Positions 1 to 11,984 of a DNA stretch of 64,000 bases are shown one piece after another. The notes under the pieces were generated by a model that worked only from the letters and a program-made list of their open reading frames with translations, did not search any database and was not told where the DNA came from. This DNA is from Nageia nagi (lineage: Eukaryota > Pinophyta). The position numbers were made by a program, and so were the translations under genes. The DNA is taken from positions 34,472,001-34,536,000 of the forward strand of contig JBITNC010000002.1 of the NCBI GenBank assembly GCA_050084985.1, read 5' to 3'. Numbering within the stretch: the stretch's first letter is position 1; every line of letters starts with the position of its first letter.

Positions 1-240
1 AATAAGCCACTTCGAGGGGCAACCTCCTTTACATCACATCAATTACACAACAATCGACATCTTCAAATGATAATACCTCCTTAGTATATATAGGATTCCA
101 AGGGGTGCCACTACAATGAAAGGACACTAGCTGACATAACAATAATAATGTAAGGAAATAATAATAACCATAGCCGACCTAACAATAATAATGTATAGGG
201 ACCTAACATACTCATTCGATTTCAACTCACACTCTTGGTG
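1..240. other. Unassigned AT-rich start of window
   Basis: No coding signal is visible. A short phrase containing aacaataataatgta occurs twice (about 138-152 and 181-195), a small local duplication. The stretch probably belongs to the copia element that follows, but I see nothing that proves it. Confidence 0.3.
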
Positions 241-2615
241 CATTAATTAGATACTTGCCACTTTGGTGAAAGGAATAGTGAAATATGAGCTCTACATTAT
301 GGATCAAGTGCCAACAAAGAAGTGCATTACTATGAATATTTGCTCTAAGGGAAATCTTTAGCACCACATATTAGGCCACCTTAACCACAAAAGCATTTAA
401 GTCATAAAAAATGAACTTGTCAAATATTTGCCTTTTATATCACCTATAATTGGTCTTTGTGAGAATTACATCTTAGTAAGATGAATAGGGAAAAATTTAA
501 GAAAGATAAGGCAACCAGGGAAACTCAACCACTACAGCTTATGCATTCAAATTTGATGGGTCCATTTTAGACTAAGTCTCTTGGAAGAGCATCTTATGTA
601 TTGAACTTTATTAATGACTTTAGTAAGATGATATTTAGTTATCTACTTGAGCACAAGGATCAATCCTTTGATAGGTTGAATGACTATTACACCAAATATG
701 GGATCAAGAGGTAATTCACAATCCCTTACACCTTTCATTAGTATCTTATATGTTGAAGTTGTGAGTATTGTGATCTACACCCTGAATAGATCCAAAAAGT
801 GCATCTTTGTGGGCTATAATAGTCACCATAGAGGCTACAAGCTCCACTCTCCTTCCTCCAAAGTAGTGTTCATCTTGAGGGATGTAAAGTTAAATAAAAT
901 TCTAAATGAATATGTTTTTTGTGATGAATTGAATGATTTTTATGACTCTTTTGTTGCACCTAATTGGATGGATATCTATGTAGATAAGTCACCTTAGGAG
1001 AAACATTCTTCAACACAAATGATAACCAAAAGTATGACCTTAAACAAATCCAAATTTTCCAAAATTAATAAAAAGAATGAGCCCTCATCATTCAAAGAAG
1101 CTTTGAAGCATGAATGTTGAATGAAATCCATTAAAGTGGAGTATGAGGCTTTGATGAAAAATCAAACTTGGGACTTGGTTCTCTATCCCAATGAATGAAT
1201 TATGATTGGCAATAAATGGATTTACAAGGTCAAATACAATTCAATTAGATAAATTGAGAAATACAAGGCAAGGTTAGTAGCGAAGTGTTTCACTCATAAA
1301 TACAAAGTTGATTATAGGAAACCTTTGCTCCAATAGTGAGGATTCCCATAGTCAAGTTAATCCTTTCTCTTTCAGTAGCTCAAGGATGGAAAGTTTACTA
1401 ATTTGATGTCAAGAGTGCTTTTCTCAATGGTGACTTAGATGTCAAGATCTACATGAATCAACTAGAAGGACTTATTGTGAAAGGCAAATAGTCTCTTATG
1501 TGCATGCTAAATAAATCGTTATATGGACTTAAGCAAGCACCTAGAGCTTGGTACAAAAAAATTTCAATATACTTTGCAGATATTGGATTCTCAAAGTGCT
1601 TCTCCAATATATGTCTATATGTGCTCAATTAGGGAAAATATTTGGTCTTGATTCTTCTCTATGTGGATGATCTTTTGATCATAGGAAATAATAACAAAAT
1701 CATCTAAGAGTACATATCCAAACTTAAGGCAACATTTGAAATGATTGATCTTGGTCTCTCGCACTACTACATTGGTATGCAAGTGTACCAATACAAAGAT
1801 TGTACTTTCCTTAGTCAATCCATATATATATCAAATATATTACAAAAGTTTAGAATGGATGAATGTAAACTTGTTGCGATCCTAGTATCTCATGAAATCA
1901 CTCTAACTCTTAGCTCCAATTCTTAGTTGGAAGATGCTACATCTTACAGGAAACTAAGTGGCAATCTTCTTTATATGACTATCTCCAAGCTATATATTTC
2001 TTTTGTTGTTAATATTATGGTATGGTTTATGCAAAAATCATATGTTGAGCATCTCAATGCTAAGCAAATCTTGAGGTATGTTGTGGGAATGAACGATATT
2101 ACTTTCAAGTATTACAACTTTTTCTCATTTATTCTCTCAAGGTACTCAAATTTTGACTATGGGGGAGATAAAGATGATAAGAAATCAAACTTTGCTTATG
2201 TGTTTAGCATTGGTTCAAGTGTTATCTCTTCTAATAAGTAGCCTACTACTCTCTCCACCACAAAAGTAGAATATCAATCCATGTCTTTCGTGAATAAGAA
2301 GCTATTTGGTTTAAGAATCTTCTAAAAGAAATTGGGTATGAAAAAGCTCACCCATCTTAGATTTTTTTAAATAATAAATTGATCATTACCTTAGAAAAGA
2401 ACCCTATTTTCCATTAGAGAACAAAAATATTAAAATCCAAGCATATTTTATCATGGGGAAGCTTTGTATGGTATCCTATAATTACAATATTATTCATTAG
2501 TCCTAAAATCCATTGATTTGTTCACCAAGCCCCATCCTTAAGCTTAATTCTACAAGCTTAGGGAATCTATTGGGTTGGTGAAGTGGCCCTCAAGAGGGAG
2601 TGAAGATTAAATTAT
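240..2615 (+). mobile_element. Decayed Ty1/copia retrotransposon 1, internal region
   Basis: Relic of a copia polyprotein in all three forward frames with many stops. In order: a GAG-pre-integrase piece at about 340-480 (LGHLNHKSI, then CENYILVR), an integrase start at about 500-660 (LMHSNLMGPF, then ASYVLNFINDFSKM), an integrase C-terminal piece at 780-1000 (KKCIFVGYNSHHRGYKLHSP), reverse transcriptase from about 1125 (NQTWDLV, NKWIYKVKYNS, KARLVAK), the YVDDLLIIGN active-site region at about 1660-1690, and an RNase H region at 1740-2590. Part of the integrase core is missing between about 670 and 770. The piece at 680-997 is part of this element, not an independent gene. It is non-autonomous. 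Best relative in the window is the copia piece at 12.5-14.6 kb, which shares the same reverse transcriptase phrases. Confidence 0.85.
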
Positions 2616-2990
2616 TGTTGAATTCATGTCTATGATGATAACTTCATCCTTAGGAGGATTTTTAGATGTATAGTGTTGATCTTTTTATGTACATCTTTGT
2701 GGTTAGTTCGCTACGTGGGATGAATTAGTTGCATATGTTTTAGCATGCAATGGCTTCTGCTAAGCACTATTTCAGATATCCATATGTGAGGAACTAGTAT
2801 ATGCATTTTGGCATTATTTAGTTATCCATATGTGAGGAACTTGTATATGCTTATTCTCTGTGAGGAACTTGCATATGCTTATGCTTTATTTTTTTATGTT
2901 GATCAACATGTATTTTTATATAGTAGGTAACTAAGAGTATTGGCTTGGAATCTTGTTCTTCTTCTTCCCCTTCACTCTCACCTTTGGTAG
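2616..2990 (+). repeat. 3' LTR of copia element 1 (right edge uncertain)
   Basis: A purine-rich tract (caagagggagtgaagattaa, 2591-2610) is followed by TGTTG, the usual start of a copia LTR. The LTR holds three copies of a phrase like gtgaggaacttgcatatgct (about 2786, 2832 and 2860). No clear CA end was found; the limit is set where the unrelated mobile-domain relic begins. Confidence 0.55.
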
Positions 2991-3109
2991 CTTCATTAGG
3001 TCCTCTCTAGTGTACATACCAAGCTCCTTTAGCCTAGATCCTACCCACCAGTATATGTAATCTTGCTCAAATTGTAACCATCATATATGTCATCAATCTT
3101 CTCATCACT

Positions 3110-4250
3110 ATCACTACCTAGCTCATCATAATATGGTGGTTCCCAATCTTCTTTTCACTTGGGCAATATTTCATATATCTAATGATCATATGTCATATGC
3201 CTCCTTTTTCATAAAACTAGCCTACATATAAGTTCCACTAATTGTTTCTAGCCAAATTATCGCATCATACAATCAAGTCTATATGGCTCTATGAAGGTAT
3301 TCCTTTTCTAGAGGTAGCAAGGTGTCCGTTGACATCCTAGTTCTCCCCTTGGTTCATTAGCCCAATATGGTAGGGTTACATAGGGTCTATAAATAATGTC
3401 ATATGAAACCAAATAAAATATTGTATGTTAGTTTATGATTTGATATTACATAAATGTACTAAAAAATAAATAATTGTTTGATATAATTCATACCAACCAC
3501 TAGGTTTTCCACCACCTTTCACCATGCCTATACTCCTTTGAGCTAACAAATGAGCTTGTCACGTTTAGTCCATGTGAACCATATGGTATCATTAGTTAAC
3601 ATCCCTGATACTGATAGCTCTTTAGCTTTGACTACATAAATATGTTCACAATCCCAACATTGTAATACAAAATCATGTGATATTCTCTTAACACCCTTTT
3701 GAACCATAACAAATTTGTGTAGGTAATGATACAAGTGTGGTAGAATTTAGGGTTCCCATACAAACCTCATAGCTTGGTGTATCTTATGGATCACATGAAT
3801 AATCCCAAGTGGAACTATCTCATAGTTTTTATATAGATACACAATTCTAAACATGTAGGCTTCCATGATGAGTCAAACTCGCCTCACCCTTTATGATTTC
3901 CTTTGGAATGCTCAATGAAGGTATGTCCCCTTCTTACCCTCAAGATATAATTTGATCCTCATGATCCATGTAGCTAACTACCCCTTTAGTTAGCCTTTGG
4001 AGTATTCCATCATGAATGAAAATAAGTCTACCTTTCATAATAACATAAAGAATCTTGTGAATGTTCTTCAGAATAATGGTCACCTCTTCCCATAGGAAAA
4101 TAAATTATATTCATGGACTTGGACCACCTCTCCATCAAGCTCATAAGCATGTATCTATCCACTTGTACATATTAGGCTTGTAGAAGGTACCCCATACCCA
4201 CATGGTTAAGGAGGCTAATTTCTTTCATGGTTAAATTGGTATACCGACTA
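3110..4250 (-). pseudogene. Relic of a plant mobile domain (aminotransferase-like PMD) gene
   Basis: Read on the minus strand from high to low coordinates, pieces match the plant mobile domain in its usual order. At about 4170-4120 is MLMSLMERWSK (the LVERWRPET-type opening), at 4097-4030 is EEVTIILKNIHKILYVIMKG (the GEMTITLQDVAxLLGLPIxG-type core), at 3735-3545 is an open stretch with LHKFVMVQKGVKRI and LQCWDCEHIYV (the WAWEHF-like segment), and at 3300-3240 is EPYRLDCMMR-stop-FG-stop-KQ, the VMRQFGxxQ motif with two stops. An acidic tail (ELGSDSDEKIDDIYD) follows at about 3120-3090. The stop inside MRQFG is a CAA-to-TAA change. These domains occur both in host genes and in transposons, so I cannot say which this was. 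It is broken by stops and frameshifts. Confidence 0.7.
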
Positions 4251-5640
4251 TATCCCTCTATCCAGCTCCTCGATATAGGCTTCGGTTCCATGAGGAACTT
4301 ACGACACTAAAACAACACAAAAAAGGAGGTATGTGTTAATTCCATATTGAGTAATTTCATAAATTCAAAAAGTAAAATTTTTTATTTAATATTTTGTAAA
4401 CACATGTGGCATCCTATAATCATGATAAATACAATATTAGACATATCTTTTATCTGCTATGCACACATTGACACCTACACCAATGCCCATGTGGAGTTCT
4501 TTTGGTTTCTCTTCCCTAAAACTCAAGGATAAATGATAAAAAAATATATATATTATGGAAAATTATACTATCAATAAAATTTACAACATATGACATGAAA
4601 CCTATGATGCCCTAGCTCCTAAAAATTAAAACCCTAGGGCTTCAAAATGAAAACATAGGAAAATTACTACAACTATATGGTGATACATTTCATAACATAA
4701 AGATATAAGATTACAAGACTTATAATGTGTGTAGATACCCTATTATTGTGAAGAAAGAATACATAATGTGTGTCTTGCTCAATGATCCACATCCTAGCAT
4801 AACTAGAATGGTCTCATAAACCACTAGGGGAAATCAACAACCAAATGATATCATAAACCTACCAATTATACCTCCAAAAATCACTCAAAACTTTAAAATA
4901 CAATTCTCCTTCTCCTGGATAAGAGCACATATAGCAACAAATGAATGTGACAAATGAATTAGGGTTTTCTCTATTTAAAATGAAATTAGGACATAATCTT
5001 TGAGATAATATTAAAATTTTGCAAATAAACTTGACAAAAAAATTTAATTCTTTGGAAATCAAAATCTACATTGACATAAAATCTTATTGTATGAATTTAC
5101 AAAGTCATTTATGACATGGCTTAGCATGAACGCTCAAGGTAACATCAACATTGAGGCCAATGTTGGTGCTAGCATTCACAAGCTATTTTCATAGATGAGT
5201 TTTAGATTGGTATTACTTGAGGTATGAATGATTTGAAAAATAGTATAAGATTGAATAAAAAATAATCATCAAATATTGGAAATCGAGAATGAGAATTTCA
5301 ATTTCAAGGTAATACCATTCAAGGCACACTTCAAAATTAGATGGGTGATTTATCAGTTTAGAATATGGTAAAAGCATAACATGCAATGATTTTTGTTGAA
5401 AAAGTTATGTTTTAGCATGATTGGGAATAAGATGATTGACCCCAACACCAAAGCAAGCATCAATATTAGGGTGTTTATTCAGTTATCAATTTTGGATCAT
5501 GGTCATAATACTTGATGGCATACCCTCAAGCATCTATTAGGAAAATTTTCTAACTTTTGATCTTTTACAACCTTGATGTTCCTTATGTGCACATTGCTAT
5601 GATTAGGATATGCTTGAAAAAGGTTTATTCATTTGGAATA
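4250..5640. other. AT-rich stretch with no recognisable feature
   Basis: Short reading frames at 4347-4532 (+) and 4859-5062 (-) have no family resemblance and low-complexity composition. I see no domain, RNA gene or clear repeat here. Confidence 0.4.
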
Positions 5641-5910
5641 TTTGAAATCACTTGAGGCTTGGAAATATGAAATTCTTGTTTGGTAATATGACAACCCTAT
5701 GGGTTGAAAATTAGCATCTTGTTTGGAAATATGAAAACCTTATGGGTTGGGCATTTAGTATCTTGTTTGGCTTTATGATTGCTATATGTATTTATTGGAA
5801 ATACATAGATAAAATCCCATATTAAAGTATATGATAACCTTTTGGGTTAGGCATTTAGCATTCTTTTTGGTAATAACCATTTGGGTTAGGTATTTAATAA
5901 ATTTATCTTA
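5640..5910 (+). repeat. Degenerate tandem repeat, unit roughly 55-60 bp
   Basis: A phrase like ttagcatcttgtttggaaatatg followed by accttatgggttgggcattt recurs four to five times (around 5665, 5710, 5755, 5835 and 5880), each copy diverged or truncated. Non-coding. Confidence 0.55.
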
Positions 5911-5929
5911 TGAGACATCCATGAATTGG

Positions 5930-6450
5930 GTATCTTTTTTGCTACCATGATAATGTTCACTCATGAATGGGGAAAATTGTTATTTCTATGATAGTGTGAC
6001 CCTCATTTGCTTTTGCTACCTTTCTTGGTTGGGTTTAAACTAACCATCACTATAATGACTCTTTATGATCATGTGTTTACAAACACAAATGAGGCATATT
6101 TTTACTTCCATTACGGTGTGACTTCCATGTGTTTATGATCATATTTATTTGTTGGGTTTAAATTAACTATCACTATTTTATGATCACATGTGTTCGCATC
6201 CATGAATAATACATTAGGCACTACTATGATGATTATTATATATGAATAGGATATATTTTTCTTTCTTGATGATGTATACATATTATATCAATTTCATCCT
6301 TGCTCTTTATTTCTATATTTTTTTAGATGAAATGTTTTGTATGAGTCCATGAATGGGATGCCTGGTTCTACTATGATGATTTATACCCATGAATAGAGAA
6401 TTAAGTGTTACCATGATGATATCATACACTTATGATGATCATTGCTCTCA
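5930..6450 (+). repeat. Degenerate short repeats built on ctatgatgat / catgaatggg
   Basis: Phrases such as catgaatgggatg, ctatgatgatt and tgatcatgtgtttac recur irregularly through the segment. It looks like an old minisatellite or the untranslated part of a retroelement. No coding content seen. Confidence 0.35.
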
Positions 6451-7670
6451 TTATCACTGCTATATTTTTAAGAGTTTTTATCACATGTATGTTTGGAAGG
6501 TGGTATTTTTGTCTCTCTTTTCTAGGTTATTCTTTGCTCTTGGTTGATCTTATTCCATGAGGATAATTTTATTTCATAATCAAGGAAAAGAGGGGGAAAT
6601 AAATACCATCAACTTTTGATGATCAAATGACTTCATAGAAAAAATAGAGAAGTATCAAATTTTTCTTTCCTTATTTTTTATGTTTCCTTTGCAATCATAA
6701 TTACATTTCATTTTATTATATTTGCAAAGGGATGCATTTGTTGACACTTAATTTTGGTCCACCTTAGGTGGTCCCATTAAGTGTTTTATTATGTTGATCT
6801 TATATCATGTTATGGGTGTTTTCTTGGTCCTTTCTTATGCAATCTCATCTTTTATTATGCTAGGTACCCTAGCATTGATGCTCATCTTTCTAAGAGATAG
6901 TTGGTGGATATCTTACATATATAAGGGTAAGTATGATTGCAAGGAAAGTTATCAAGATTTCAATCTCGATAGTTAGTACCACTTCAAATTTTTAGTGTTT
7001 ATCAATACCACCTATTGATATTGGGATCTTATTATCATGAGCATATATGTTATTTCATATTCTACAAATATATTTTTGTCTCAACTTGTTTACCATCTAT
7101 TATGCATTGGATCTTGATTGTAAACTCATTCCTTTGGATGCCTAGTTTCTATGTTAATGTATGCATTGGTACTATTTTTAGGGGCTTAATGTCTGCACTC
7201 CCATTGACATATACACTATTATTCTAGTCTATTGTACTCTATGGGGATTTGCATATCAAGATCATTATCTTCAATAAGCTCATGTATACATATAATATTC
7301 ATCTTCCATGTAATATTTATAGCTATATATCCTTCACTTGATCCTATTATCAATAGTGTGTTTGGTTATCTAGATCCAATAATTTTAGATCGATTATTCA
7401 TTATCACATTCCCTATATCTTGGATTAGTGTTATTGTTATCCTTTGTTATCTTTACTATTTATCTTAGTGTAAAGAATACATCATTTTACATGTGAATGT
7501 GAATGTTAACCTAGTTACCACTTAGCTCACACTAGGGATCACTAAAAACATTCAACAGACTTACATCGTACAAAAAGATATTATAGAATTCACATTCGAG
7601 TGCTCTCCCATACATGTCTACATCTAGACCAAGGACAAGCAATATGAATCGTATAAAAGAACATGAAGCA
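6450..7670. other. Unassigned stretch with short hydrophobic reading frames
   Basis: Three short forward frames (6791-6976, 7015-7227, 7232-7468) encode Leu/Ile/Phe-rich peptides, which is what T-rich random sequence gives. No transporter motif is present. A near-perfect inverted repeat lies at 6745-6783. Nothing else is supported. Confidence 0.35.
6745..6783. repeat. Imperfect palindrome / hairpin
   Basis: cacttaat...ggtccacc is followed after tta by ggtgg...attaagtg, giving arms of about 16-18 bases with a 3-base loop and a few mismatches. It sits where the local sequence reads ttgttgacactt, and may be the end of an old element. Confidence 0.45.
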
Positions 7671-7679
7671 TGGATGATG

Positions 7680-8647
7680 AGAAAGTGAATTTGGCATTGA
7701 TGAGCACAATGTAAATACTCTTCAACCTAAAATAATTCATAAAGCCCTTAAGATACCATATTGAAAATCAACCATGGAGGTTGTGTATGATGCTTTGATG
7801 AAGAATGTCATGTGGAAGTTGGTAGATATTCCATTTGCTAAGAAGGCTATCATATGCAAATGGGTATTCAAAATGAAGTAAAACACTGAAATAATACTTG
7901 ATAAGCATAAGCCCAAACTAGTTGCCAAAGGATATGCCCAAGAGGAAGGTATAGACTATGAGGAGATATTTTCTCCCACAACCAAGATAAATACCATTAT
8001 AATTGCTTTCACAATGGATTCATAGTTTGTCTAAAAAGTATATTAGATAGATGTGAAGAGTGCCTTTCTAAAAGAGATTTAAATAGCAATAACCTAAGGA
8101 ATTTATTATTGATCCAAAAAAAGGAAAAGTATGTGATTGATAAAGTCTCTATATGGTTTAAAATAGGCTCCAAGAGCATGGTACATCAAAATTGATAAAT
8201 ACCTCCTACAACATGGTTTTGTTACAAGCCCTTATGATCCAAATCTTTACCTTCAACAACGTTAGGGGAGATAGATATTGTTGTAGTGTATGTAGATGAT
8301 TTGGTCATCATAGGGAGTAATAAGGAGTTGATCTTATCTTGTAAGGATGACATCAAAAACTTATTCAACATGACTAATATTGATTTACTTCACTATTTAT
8401 TTGGATTGGAGGTATAGCAAATGTAGGAACATTTATTTCATAGGTGAAGTACATCAAGAGTTTGCTAGAGAAGTTCACGATGAAAAATTGGCAACTTATT
8501 TTTCACCACACAATATTCAACTTTGTTACATTTCCATGAAAGAAAAAGTTACATATGTTTTCTCCAAGTCTCTTGATTATGAAAATTTTGAATACTTTTG
8601 AGCTTCCTCTATTGTTATTTGAGGACCTAATGTATTATAGAGGGGAA
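7680..8647 (+). mobile_element. Decayed Ty1/copia retrotransposon 2, internally deleted
   Basis: Copia reverse transcriptase in the forward direction: [40 protein letters not shown] and SPTTKI at about 7773-7990, DVKSAFL at about 8050, SLYGLK and APRAWY at 8140-8185, and the YVDDLVII catalytic phrase at about 8290. After a YIKSLLEK-like phrase near 8445 the sequence jumps to the extreme C-terminus of RNase H (IQLCYIS, then VFSKSLDY, 8515-8580), so roughly 1 kb of RT and RNase H is missing. A purine tract, agaggggaa, ends at 8647. Several in-frame stops. The C-terminal phrase and the LTR start resemble the minus-strand copia at 18.5-22.4 kb, so the two are one family. Confidence 0.85.
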
Positions 8648-9425
8648 TATTAGAAGTTGTAATACAGTAGATATAGATGAATAAAATAGATGTTAGGTAT
8701 TTAGAATACCTTAATTTAGTATATTTCATTTATTAAATATTATTAGTTTAATTATTTAAATGGGAACCCTAAATTCTTGACTACTTATGCATTTAAGCGC
8801 ATTTTGATGTAAGACAATCATTTTTGTCTTGTCTTATCTTTATCTGATAGTATATCCTTTAGATAAAAGAGTGAACTAAATCAAATTTGTTTATAAAAGT
8901 ATACCCTTTGGATAAAATGGTGAACCAAATCCAATTGTACATAAAGGATATATTTTGGACAAAAGGGTGAACCAAATATGATATTTACATAAATTATATA
9001 CTTTTTTTATGGTATCTCCCTTTAGATAAAAGGATAAACCAAATAAGATATTTTTCCTATATAAACAAGGCTTGGCCTTGAAAAAAATTATCTTTTAGAG
9101 GGAAAGTTTATGTTAGAAGTTTATTTATAAGATATTATGTTTATTATATTTATAGAGAAATAGAACAAGATTAGTATTATCTTGTTTATGAGAGATAAGA
9201 GCATTATGACCTCAAGCTAAATGTTTTTATAACTTTCTTGAAGATATACTTAGTTCATCTTTCATAATAGATGTTTCTCACTACTTTTTAGTAATGAGTT
9301 TTACTACTATATATTATATGTTATTATCCTTCTTAAGTGATTGTTTATGGTGGATTAAATAATTGTTTGGAAGTTGTAGAGATGCTACAAATGATCTTGG
9401 TGGAGGTTTCTTTATAAACCTCTCA
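8648..9425 (+). repeat. LTR of copia element 2
   Basis: Begins right after the purine tract with tattagaagttgtaa (ancestral TGTTAG-type start with one change) and ends ctctca, directly before a primer-site-like sequence. Length about 778 bp. It contains four diverged copies of a roughly 50-60-bp unit (about 8855-9050) built on ttggataaaagggtgaaccaaat. Confidence 0.6.
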
Positions 9426-9427
9426 TT

Positions 9428-9440
9428 TGGTATCAAAGCC
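9428..9440 (+). other. Candidate primer binding site (initiator Met-tRNA type)
   Basis: tggtatcaaagcc differs at one base from the canonical plant copia site tggtatcagagcc and lies two bases after the LTR end ctctca. Its place after an LTR that itself follows an internal region is unusual. Confidence 0.6.
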
Positions 9441-11440
9441 AATTTGTAGACCATCTCTTTCAAACAATATTTTCTTGAGGCAATCCTAACCTTTAAGTAT
9501 TATCCAAAATATTTCTTTTTATTTCATATGTAAGGGAGTTTTCTATTTATCTTAATAATTTCTTTTGAGGTAAAAGATCTTCTTATTTTTTTAGTCAAAT
9601 ACTAACCATGGGAAGTTTTTTATTTGATCTAACAATAGTTATTTGTAAATTTGTTTTACATGAAAAAGAGAGTGTTTTGTAGAAAATTTTAAAATTGCAA
9701 TTTTTTTCTATAATTATTACTAGCATAACTTTAAAAAGAAATTTTTTTGTTTTGTGTTTTTTGCCTTATCTTTAGAAACAGCTCATTAAAAGATTTCCAA
9801 AATTTCATAAACCTAAAACCAACATGCAATTTTCAATATATGTATATTTGAAATTGTCCATTATTACAATTATTTTTGCAAGTGTAACAAACAAAAGTTT
9901 TTTGTTATTTTTTCAAATCCTAGCATAAAGATGAAAATTTATGTTTTGTATTTTTTGGAAATACTCATTAAGTGCTTTTCAAAGGTTGAAAAATAGCTTA
10001 AAATTGACTTACAATTTTCAAGATATGAGTATTTAAAGTTGATCATTGTAATTTTCTTACAAATTTAGTTTTTGTTTTGGTAAATTTTTTAAGTTTTTCC
10101 AAAAATAATTGAAAAATGACATATGATTTTTGTTATACTTATACTATGTAACATTTACAATGTAATAGCTATGAGTTGTGTTATACTTATACTATGTAAC
10201 ATCTACAAAGTAATAGCTGATTTTGTGAATCTTGTTAAGATCCTTTGGATGATAACAAGAAGTAATTGGTTCTTTGACATGAATGGTTGAGTATTCTATT
10301 CATGTGTAAAAAGTTGGATGCCTTTTCGAGCCTATGAAGGGAGGCTATTATATCATTTTATTTTTTGTTTCTTAACAATTTAATTGAAACATATGGAATC
10401 TCATGATAGATTTCTAACTCACAAAAGGAGAAAATGCAAGCCAATTGTTAAAACATTTGAACCAATAAAAATATGTGAACTAGTTACTTTTGAGGATCAT
10501 AACTTTGGATGTATGCATTGATTTCATGCAAGGAAATGATTTTTGTATAATTACTTCAAATAGAAACCAATAATATATGGTTCATTGATTTTTAGGTACA
10601 TTAATTTATTTAAATGAATCTTCAAAACTATGAAGAAAACAAAATCTATTTTTTAAAGAACTATCAAAAAAAATATTGAATTTCCAATTTGATTGCATCT
10701 TTGGTTATATGACTTTGTTTGCAATAAGTGATGACCACTAGAAAGTACTTTTTAAATACTTTCTAATAGTATATTTGTTTATTAAGATTTGAGGTTTTTT
10801 AGTTCTTCAATTTTGATATATGAAATTGTATGTTAAAAGCTTTGCAAAAAGACATACACAACTCATTTGTATTTGATGCATGATAACTTAAGTATGTTAT
10901 TTTAACTAATATGGTGATAATGATTAGATCAAATATAATAAAAGAGGAGAAATATATTTTATAAAATAAAAAATAAGGAGATATTTTTTCTTACAACTAA
11001 AAAATGGAGAATATTTATTTTGCAAATAACAAGGGGGGAACAATACTTACCTTCCATGATCTTTTTTTTTTCACTTCTTTCCCTTGTTGCATATAAGTAT
11101 TAGGATGAAAAATATATATCTTATATAAAGTTGTTCTCAACTCTAAATGTGTTTTTTATGCAACTTTATAAAGATTTGATTTTTGAATGTAACTTTATCA
11201 AAATTGATTTTTTTAATAAATATTTGATCTTTAAATTGGAATTTTATATAGATTTTTTATAACTTAGTAAAAATTTAATTTTTAAGTGAAACTTTCTAAA
11301 CATTTCAAATTGTTTAAGTATCTTAAATATTTTTTAACTTATTCTTTTTGCTAAAATATTTTGATATGTGAAATAGGATGAGATTGTAAATCTTAATATT
11401 TTTGGAAGGAAATTGATTACTTAGCCATATCATTTTTTTG
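9441..11440. other. AT-rich stretch, probably decayed retroelement leader
   Basis: No protein motif seen. Two diverged direct copies of about 190 bp are visible (about 9745-9880 and 9940-10060), each with a caattttcaa..atatg phrase. A 48-bp unit starting tgttatacttatactatg is tandemly duplicated at 10131-10220. The remainder is AT-rich filler. Confidence 0.35.
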
Positions 11441-11448
11441 AACTCAAA

Positions 11449-11588
11449 TTTGCATATGATTCCTTTCAAAATGATTTGAAACCTTTCATGTAATTTTAAA
11501 ATCATATCATACTTGAAATTTGCATATGATTCCTTTCAAAATAATTTGAAACCTTTCATGTAATTTGAAAATCATATCATGCTTGATC
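11449..11588 (+). repeat. 70-bp tandem duplication
   Basis: The unit starting tttgcatatgattcctttc occurs at 11449 and again at 11519 with only a few differences. Its right edge abuts the tRNA-like sequence that follows. Confidence 0.85.
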
Positions 11589-11672
11589 AAGTCTGATATG
11601 ATTCGAACCTGGGACCTCCCATAGATGAGTCAAAGCATTTAACCATCATGTTGTCCCCTTAGGGACTTTTCA
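11582..11672 (-). mobile_element. tRNA-like sequence, probably a SINE head
   Basis: On the minus strand a box-A-like tgatggttaaatgc (about 11650) is followed about 40 bases on by the B-box ggttcgaatc (about 11605), with ttgactcat between them as in an anticodon arm. The D and T stems are poor and no complete acceptor stem is seen, so this is not a functional tRNA gene. It reads as the promoter region of a tRNA-derived SINE or a decayed tRNA copy. Confidence 0.5.
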
Positions 11673-11679
11673 TTGGCAA

Positions 11680-11980
11680 TATTTGGCATTGGAATAATGA
11701 TATATTTATTCAAATATGAAAAGGATACCATCGTAATATTTTAATCAATAATTAAAAATTGTTCAATCCTATAAATATTTGACAACATTGAAAGCATTTG
11801 ATCAAGAGTGATCAAGCCTCTATCTTAAACTAAAAATATACTTCTTATTGGTTGGAGTACCAACTTCTTGAAAGGTACCTAATCCCTATAAATAAAGGTG
11901 AAGATTGAGATAAAATTCTATATGGAAAATGAATATTATGCAATGGTAACTTATGTTATATTAACATATTGTTACTTCGA
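11680..11980. other. Unassigned AT-rich spacer
   Basis: Nothing recognisable between the tRNA-like relic and the minisatellite. Confidence 0.3.
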
Positions 11981-11984
11981 TAAA

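Noticed and set aside
680-997. 105-residue forward ORF as an independent gene
   Set aside because: Its sequence is the C-terminal integrase part of copia element 1 and is colinear with the rest of that element.
6791-7468. Three short hydrophobic open frames that might be a membrane protein
   Set aside because: They are separated by stops, lack any family motif, and T-rich sequence produces such peptides by chance.
7737-7928. Reverse ORF of 63 residues
   Set aside because: Antisense shadow of copia 2 reverse transcriptase.
9590-10220. CRISPR-like spaced repeats
   Set aside because: The repeats are few, diverged and directly tandem; this is plant repeat DNA with no cas genes.
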